Of a stretch of DNA of 64,000 nucleotides, positions 59,686-64,000 are shown piece by piece. Source of the stretch: Musa acuminata AAA Group (lineage: Eukaryota > Streptophyta > Magnoliopsida > Zingiberales > Musaceae); the NCBI RefSeq assembly GCF_036884655.1, contig NC_088355.1:23591501-23655500 (forward strand), in the 5' to 3' direction. The notes beneath the pieces are model-generated. The model was not told the origin of the DNA. It made no database searches and saw nothing but the letters and a program-made list of their open reading frames with translations. A program made the position numbers and the translations under genes. Within the stretch, counting starts at the first letter, position 1, and each line of letters starts with the position of its first letter.

Positions 59686-62500
59686 TGTTAGTCATAGGTG
59701 CCCCGCAAGCCAATCACGTGAGTGATGACACGTGTGACTTGATACAGAATCTTTTTGCTTATGATATTTTGGCATATATCACTTTATAACTATTGCATAA
59801 ATGCATACATATATTGTGATGTCCTTGGATTTGTGCAATGGGAATCGGATCGTGATGAGATCACGATAATGAGATCGATTCACCTTTAAACACATCCTAA
59901 ATAATCCTGATCATAGGTTACTCGAGAGGGACATCGTGGTAACCGGATAGACTGGTGTGCTGTATACCCGTCCATATGATGGATGTAGTTGGTCTCATAG
60001 CTGCTCGTGTAGGGACACTAGGGATACAGTACAGGTGCTCATTAAAGAATGAGTTCACTGATTGATCCGCTTACGGAATGCTGGATGGTTGATGATGCCT
60101 TATTGTCAGACAGCGATTCCGTAGTCCTAGTGGTGTATCTGGTCCTTAGACTTGAGACACCAAGGATGTCCTGTATGAGTGCTCCACTCTTTGATACCAG
60201 ACTTATAGGTTTGGCTGTCCCAGATCTAGTACAGCTGGTCATTGGGAGTGGTAGTCGACCTTACGAGGGCTATTGTGTGTCGATAGAGGATCATCCACTC
60301 TCGGCGTCATGAGAGGAATATCCCATGTGTTCTTGCTCAGACAAATCCCTGGCCAGGGTCATTCGGGTTGAGAGAGAAAGAGTTCTATAGGAGAATCCGA
60401 TTAGAGCGAGACTCGAGTAGAAACCGTATGGGTCGGACAACACCATGCTCGATATACGGTCTCTGGGATATTAGATGGATGAGGGATTATAGGTACACGG
60501 TAACTGAGGACAGACAGGTCCAATGGATTGGATTCCCCTATATCGTCTGGGGACTACGGCGTAGTGGCCTAGTACTTCCATAGTCGATGAGTCAAGTGAA
60601 TTATTACAGAGATAATAATTCACTGAGTTAGAAGGAGTTCTGACAGGTATGACTCACGGCCAGCTCGATATTGGGCCTAGAGGATCACACACATATGGTA
60701 GGCATTGCGATGAGTAGAGGTTCGGATATGAAATATCCGATGGAGCCCTTGTCTTATTGGATGCAGATCCAATACCCATTAGGGGAGGACCCATTAGTGT
60801 TTGACAAGGGACCTCTATAAATAGGAGGGATTCAGAGCCTCATAGGCTAGAGCCTTTGCTTGCCTTTCCTATTCTCCTCTTCCTCTCCACCTCAGATTAG
60901 GCCTGGAGTTTTGAGGAGCGTTGTCGCAACCCTACTGTGTGGATCACCGCTAGAGAGGAGGACGCTTGACATTTTTTACTCTCTCCTAACGATATGCAAG
61001 GAAACTGCTAGTCATAGGTGCCCAGCAAGACAATCACATGAGTGATGGCACGTGTGACTTGATACAGAATCTTTTTGCTTATTATATTTTGGCGTATATC
61101 ACTTTATAACTATTGCATAAATGCATATATATATATTGTGATGTCCGTGGATTTGTGCAATGGGAATCGGATCGTGATGAGATTACGATAATGAGATCGA
61201 TTCACCTTTAAACACATATCCTAAATAATCCTGGTCATAGGTTACTCGAGAGGGACATCGTGATAACCGGATAGACTGGTGTGCTGTATACCCGTCCATA
61301 TGATGGATGCAGTTGGTCTCATAGCTGCTCGTGTAGGGACACTAGGGATACAGTACAGGTGCTCATTTGAGAATGAGTTCACTGATTGATCCGCTTACGG
61401 AATGCTGGATGGTTGATGATGCCTTATTGTCAGACAGCGATTCCGTAGTCCTAGTGGTGTATCTGGTCCTTAGACTTGAGACACTAAGGATGTCCTGTAT
61501 GAGTGCTCCACTCTTTGATACCAGACTTATAGGTTTGGCTGTCCCAGATCTAGTACAGCTGGTCATTGGGAGTGGTAGTCGACCTTACGAAGGCTATTGA
61601 GTGTCGACAGAGGATCATCCACTCTCGGCGTCATGAGAGGAATATCCCATGTGTTCTTGCTCAGACAAATCCCTGGCCAGGGTCATTCGGGTTGAGAGAG
61701 AAAGAGTTCTCCGGGAGAATCCGATTAGAGCGAGACTCGAGTAGAAATCGTATGGGTCTGACAACACCATGCTCGATATACGGTCTCTGGGATATTAGAT
61801 GGATGAGGGACTATAGGTACATGGTAACTGAGGACAGATAGGTCCAATGGATTGGATTCCCCTGTATTGTCTCGGGACTACGACGTAGTGGCCTAGTACG
61901 TCCGTAGTCGATGAGTCGAGTGAATTATTACAGAGATTATAATTCACTGAGTTAGAAGGAGTTCTGACAGGTATGACTCACGGCCAGCTCGATATTGGGC
62001 CTAGAGGGTCACACACATTTGGTAGGCATTACGATGAGTAGAGGTTCGGATATGAGATATCCGACGGAGCCCTTGTCTTACTGGATGCAGATCCAATACC
62101 CACTAGGGAAGGACCCATTAGGGTTTGACACGGGATCTCTATAAATAGGAGGGATTCACAGCCTCATAGGCTAGAGTCTTTGCTTGCCTTTCCTATTCTC
62201 CTCTCCCTCTCCACCTCAGAGTAGGCCTGGAGTTTTGAGGAGCGTCGTCGCAACCCTACTGTGTGGATCACCGCTAGAGAGGAGGACGCTTGACCTCCTT
62301 CACCCTCTCCTAAGGATCTGCAAGGAAACAGGGATATACGATCTCCCTAGGTAACACAATCTCTATACGCAGTTTTGTGTTTTACGGATTTTTGCGCACC
62401 AATCTTCGCACGACGACGAACATCTTTTTGGGAATCGGGGATTTTTGTTTTCTTGTTCTTTCGCTACGCATATGATGTCGCCCCCTAAGATTTCCCAACA
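59686..62500 (+). repeat. Element E 5' LTR with a 1.32-kb internal tandem duplication
   Basis: 59686-61005 and 61006-62329 are direct repeats at a 1,320-bp period, starting TGTTAGTCATAGG and TGCTAGTCATAGG and differing by scattered substitutions and small indels. Each copy ends in AAGGAAAC. The unique tail 62330-62500 completes the LTR. Each copy has its own TATA box (TATAAATAGGAGG near 60816 and 62140). Without the duplication the LTR would be about 1.5 kb. Frames inside the repeats (for example 60049-60312 and 61367-61600) are not genes. Confidence 0.85.
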
Positions 62501-62501
62501 G

Positions 62502-62513
62502 TGGTATCAGAGC
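62502..62513 (+). promoter_or_regulatory. Primer-binding site of element E
   Basis: TGGTATCAGAGC one base after the LTR end, complementary to initiator tRNA-Met. Confidence 0.95.
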
Positions 62514-62619
62514 CAGGTTGTTCGTGCGAATGATTAGTTTTGAACAGCATGTGTTGTGTTTAGGAAGAATTTTGACGTCAAAATCGTTGACGCAAAAGCG
62601 AGAAAGGGCAGCAACAGTT

Positions 62620-63205
62620 GCTGCCCTCGATCTGCGTGCGTGAAGCGCAGCCGAAGGCGAGCAGCACAGGGGCTGCGTTTGCAGTAGCCGGCCGGCGGCC
62701 TGCTTGCAACAGCCTTGCTACCGGCGGGGCTGGCAGGCCACGGGCAGAGGCGCCGCAGGGCAGCGGCGCCTGCTGCCGCAAGGAAGCGGCGCCTGCCGCC
62801 GCAGGGCAGCGGGGTCTTCCGTCGCAAGGAAGCGGCGCCTGCCGCCGCTGCTCCCGCGGCGTCTGCCGCCGCAGGGCAGCGACGCCTGCCGCCGCTGCTC
62901 CCGCGGCGTCTGCCGCCGCAGGGCAGCGACGCCTGCCGCCGCTGCTCCCGCGGCGTCTGCCGCCGCAGGGCAGCGACGCTTGCCGCCGCTGCTCCCGCGG
63001 GCGAAACCCCCCCCCCCCTCCCATAGGGGCGGCCGCCCGGCGGGACAGCACCGCCTGCGGAGGCAGCGAGGCCCGCGGGGGAGCCCACCTGCAGCGGCAG
63101 CGCCGCCAGCGTGCGTGCCGCCTGCAGGCGAGGGCAGTGCCCTCGCCCCGCCGCACAGGCCGCCGCCAGCAGGGTGGCGGCGGCAGCGGTAGCAGCAAAG
63201 GATAG
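62620..63205. repeat. GC-rich leader of element E with 47-bp tandem repeats
   Basis: Extremely GC-rich, built of GCCGCCGC and CAGGGCAGCG units. A 47-bp unit (starts 62841, 62888, 62935, partial 62982) is repeated about 3.4 times. A C run is at about 63006-63018. Long frames on both strands (62534-63246 minus, 62618-63205 plus) are Ala/Arg/Pro low-complexity artefacts. Confidence 0.85.
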
Positions 63206-64000
63206 TAGGGCATTAGGGTTTTCTGGAAAAAGATAGTTTTACCCATCGAAAATTGAGAAATTTCAGTTTCTGTCTTTTGTCCAAATTACGAAAATACCCT
63301 TAGGAATTGAGAAATTCCCTACATGTCCCTGATTTCAGAAAAATATTAATTATTTAAAAGGTTTAGTTTATTATTATTTTTATTATTATCTAGTTGTCCT
63401 ACATGATGATTATTATTTATACATGTGATGTATGATGTGTGGACGGATGATCATGGACCGTGTGATGTGTGTACTTGTGATTATTATTATTGAGGTCTAC
63501 GAGCCTCCATTATATTTCTCGTTTATTGTTGGGCCTGCGTGCCTATGATTAAGTTGTAATCACATGAGGAGGCGCAGCTGGAGCGTAGATGCGATAGCGG
63601 GACCCACGAGACGGACGATCGTGATGCATGGAGATGCATCAAGATGTCGACGGAATCGACGAGGGCGAGATGGACGATCACAGGGCATGGAGATGCACCG
63701 TTGCACACATAGATCTTGATGTGAGTGATTAGGCCTACTAGCTCGGGCCTAATCATATTAGGTTGTGGTCCATGATCATCTGGTGTGATTACTTATACAC
63801 ATACTAGATAAGTATATATATTTGCATGCGATGTAGATATATATTAAATATGTATATGTGTGACATGTCATATTAGGAGACCAAATCTTAGAAACATCTC
63901 TCGATAATATTAAGTCGGTAAACGTGAGGCAATTAGATTGACCCACGTGGCCTTCCATCGTTATAAGTAGGAACCGATTCCCGATGTAGGTTGAGTTGGT
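63206..64000 (+). other. Internal sequence of element E without recognisable genes
   Basis: AT-rich start with ATTATTATTATT-like runs (about 63375-63420), then a stretch with repeated GATGCATGGAGATGCA and GACGAGGGCGAGATGGACGA motifs (63620-63700), then mixed sequence to the window end. No domain seen; probably still untranslated leader. Confidence 0.55.

Larger units (their letters stand above)
59686..64000 (+). mobile_element. Element E: 5' end of an LTR retrotransposon running out of the window
   Basis: LTR 59686-62500 (TGTTAGTCATAGG to CCCAACA), primer site 62502-62513, then leader and internal sequence to the window end. No gag, pol or other domain is reached, so superfamily is unknown. 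It is inserted in element D. Confidence 0.85.

Noticed and set aside
60049..61841. Paired frames on both strands recurring at 1.32-kb spacing
   Set aside because: They are inside the duplicated LTR of element E and have no domain; recurrence is explained by the duplication.
62534..63246. Ala/Arg/Pro-rich frames of up to 222 codons on both strands
   Set aside because: Composition artefact of the GC-rich tandem repeats in the leader of element E.

Overview
The window is plant nuclear DNA. The evidence is two intron-rich genes with canonical GT/AG splice sites, plant promoter motifs (telo-box, site II) and nested LTR retrotransposons whose primer-binding sites match the 3' end of plant initiator-tRNA-Met. 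Two products and the element families fit a monocot; a Musa-like Zingiberales genome is only a guess from memory.

Layout. (1) 1-15304 is a retrotransposon nest: a minus-strand SIRE-like Ty1/copia LTR (element A) is interrupted by a solo 4.3-kb LTR of an unusual long-LTR family (H, TSD GGCAA) and by a whole but defective plus-strand SIRE-like copia element (C, TSD AGAAC) carrying gag, pol and an env-like third ORF. (2) 15305-16000 is a decayed minus-strand copia gag, followed by AT-rich intergenic DNA. (3) 17783-25275 is an apparently intact RSZ-type SR splicing-factor gene (216 aa; RRM, one CCHC knuckle, RS tail) with a hAT-like element and a duplicated splice acceptor in intron 4. (4) 27880-31878 is a six-exon gene for a 346-aa coiled-coil, tail-anchored protein. 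(5) 32786-32954 is the last exon of a minus-strand membrane-protein gene; no upstream exon was recognised in the window.

(6) 33985-59195 is a four-level nest in which each inserted layer keeps its 5-bp target duplication: an old copia integrase/RT fragment (F), split by a copia solo LTR (B, CCTTT), split by a minus-strand Ty3/gypsy element (G, TTCTC), split by a 16,956-bp LTR-internal-LTR-internal-LTR array of family H (AGAAC). H has about 4.5-kb LTRs but only a 1,656-bp internal region with gag/protease/RT remnants, so it looks non-autonomous. Its LTRs contain a roughly 1.4-kb purine/pyrimidine-asymmetric block studded with near-identical hairpins, plus 30-bp and 48-bp minisatellites. (7) From 59196 another copia LTR (D) is interrupted by the 5' end of a further element (E), whose LTR is internally duplicated (two TATA boxes) and whose leader is very GC-rich; E runs off the window.

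No autonomous transposon was found: C and G have both lost the catalytic core of reverse transcriptase. Most long open frames in the purine-rich, GC-rich or tandemly repeated stretches are composition artefacts.
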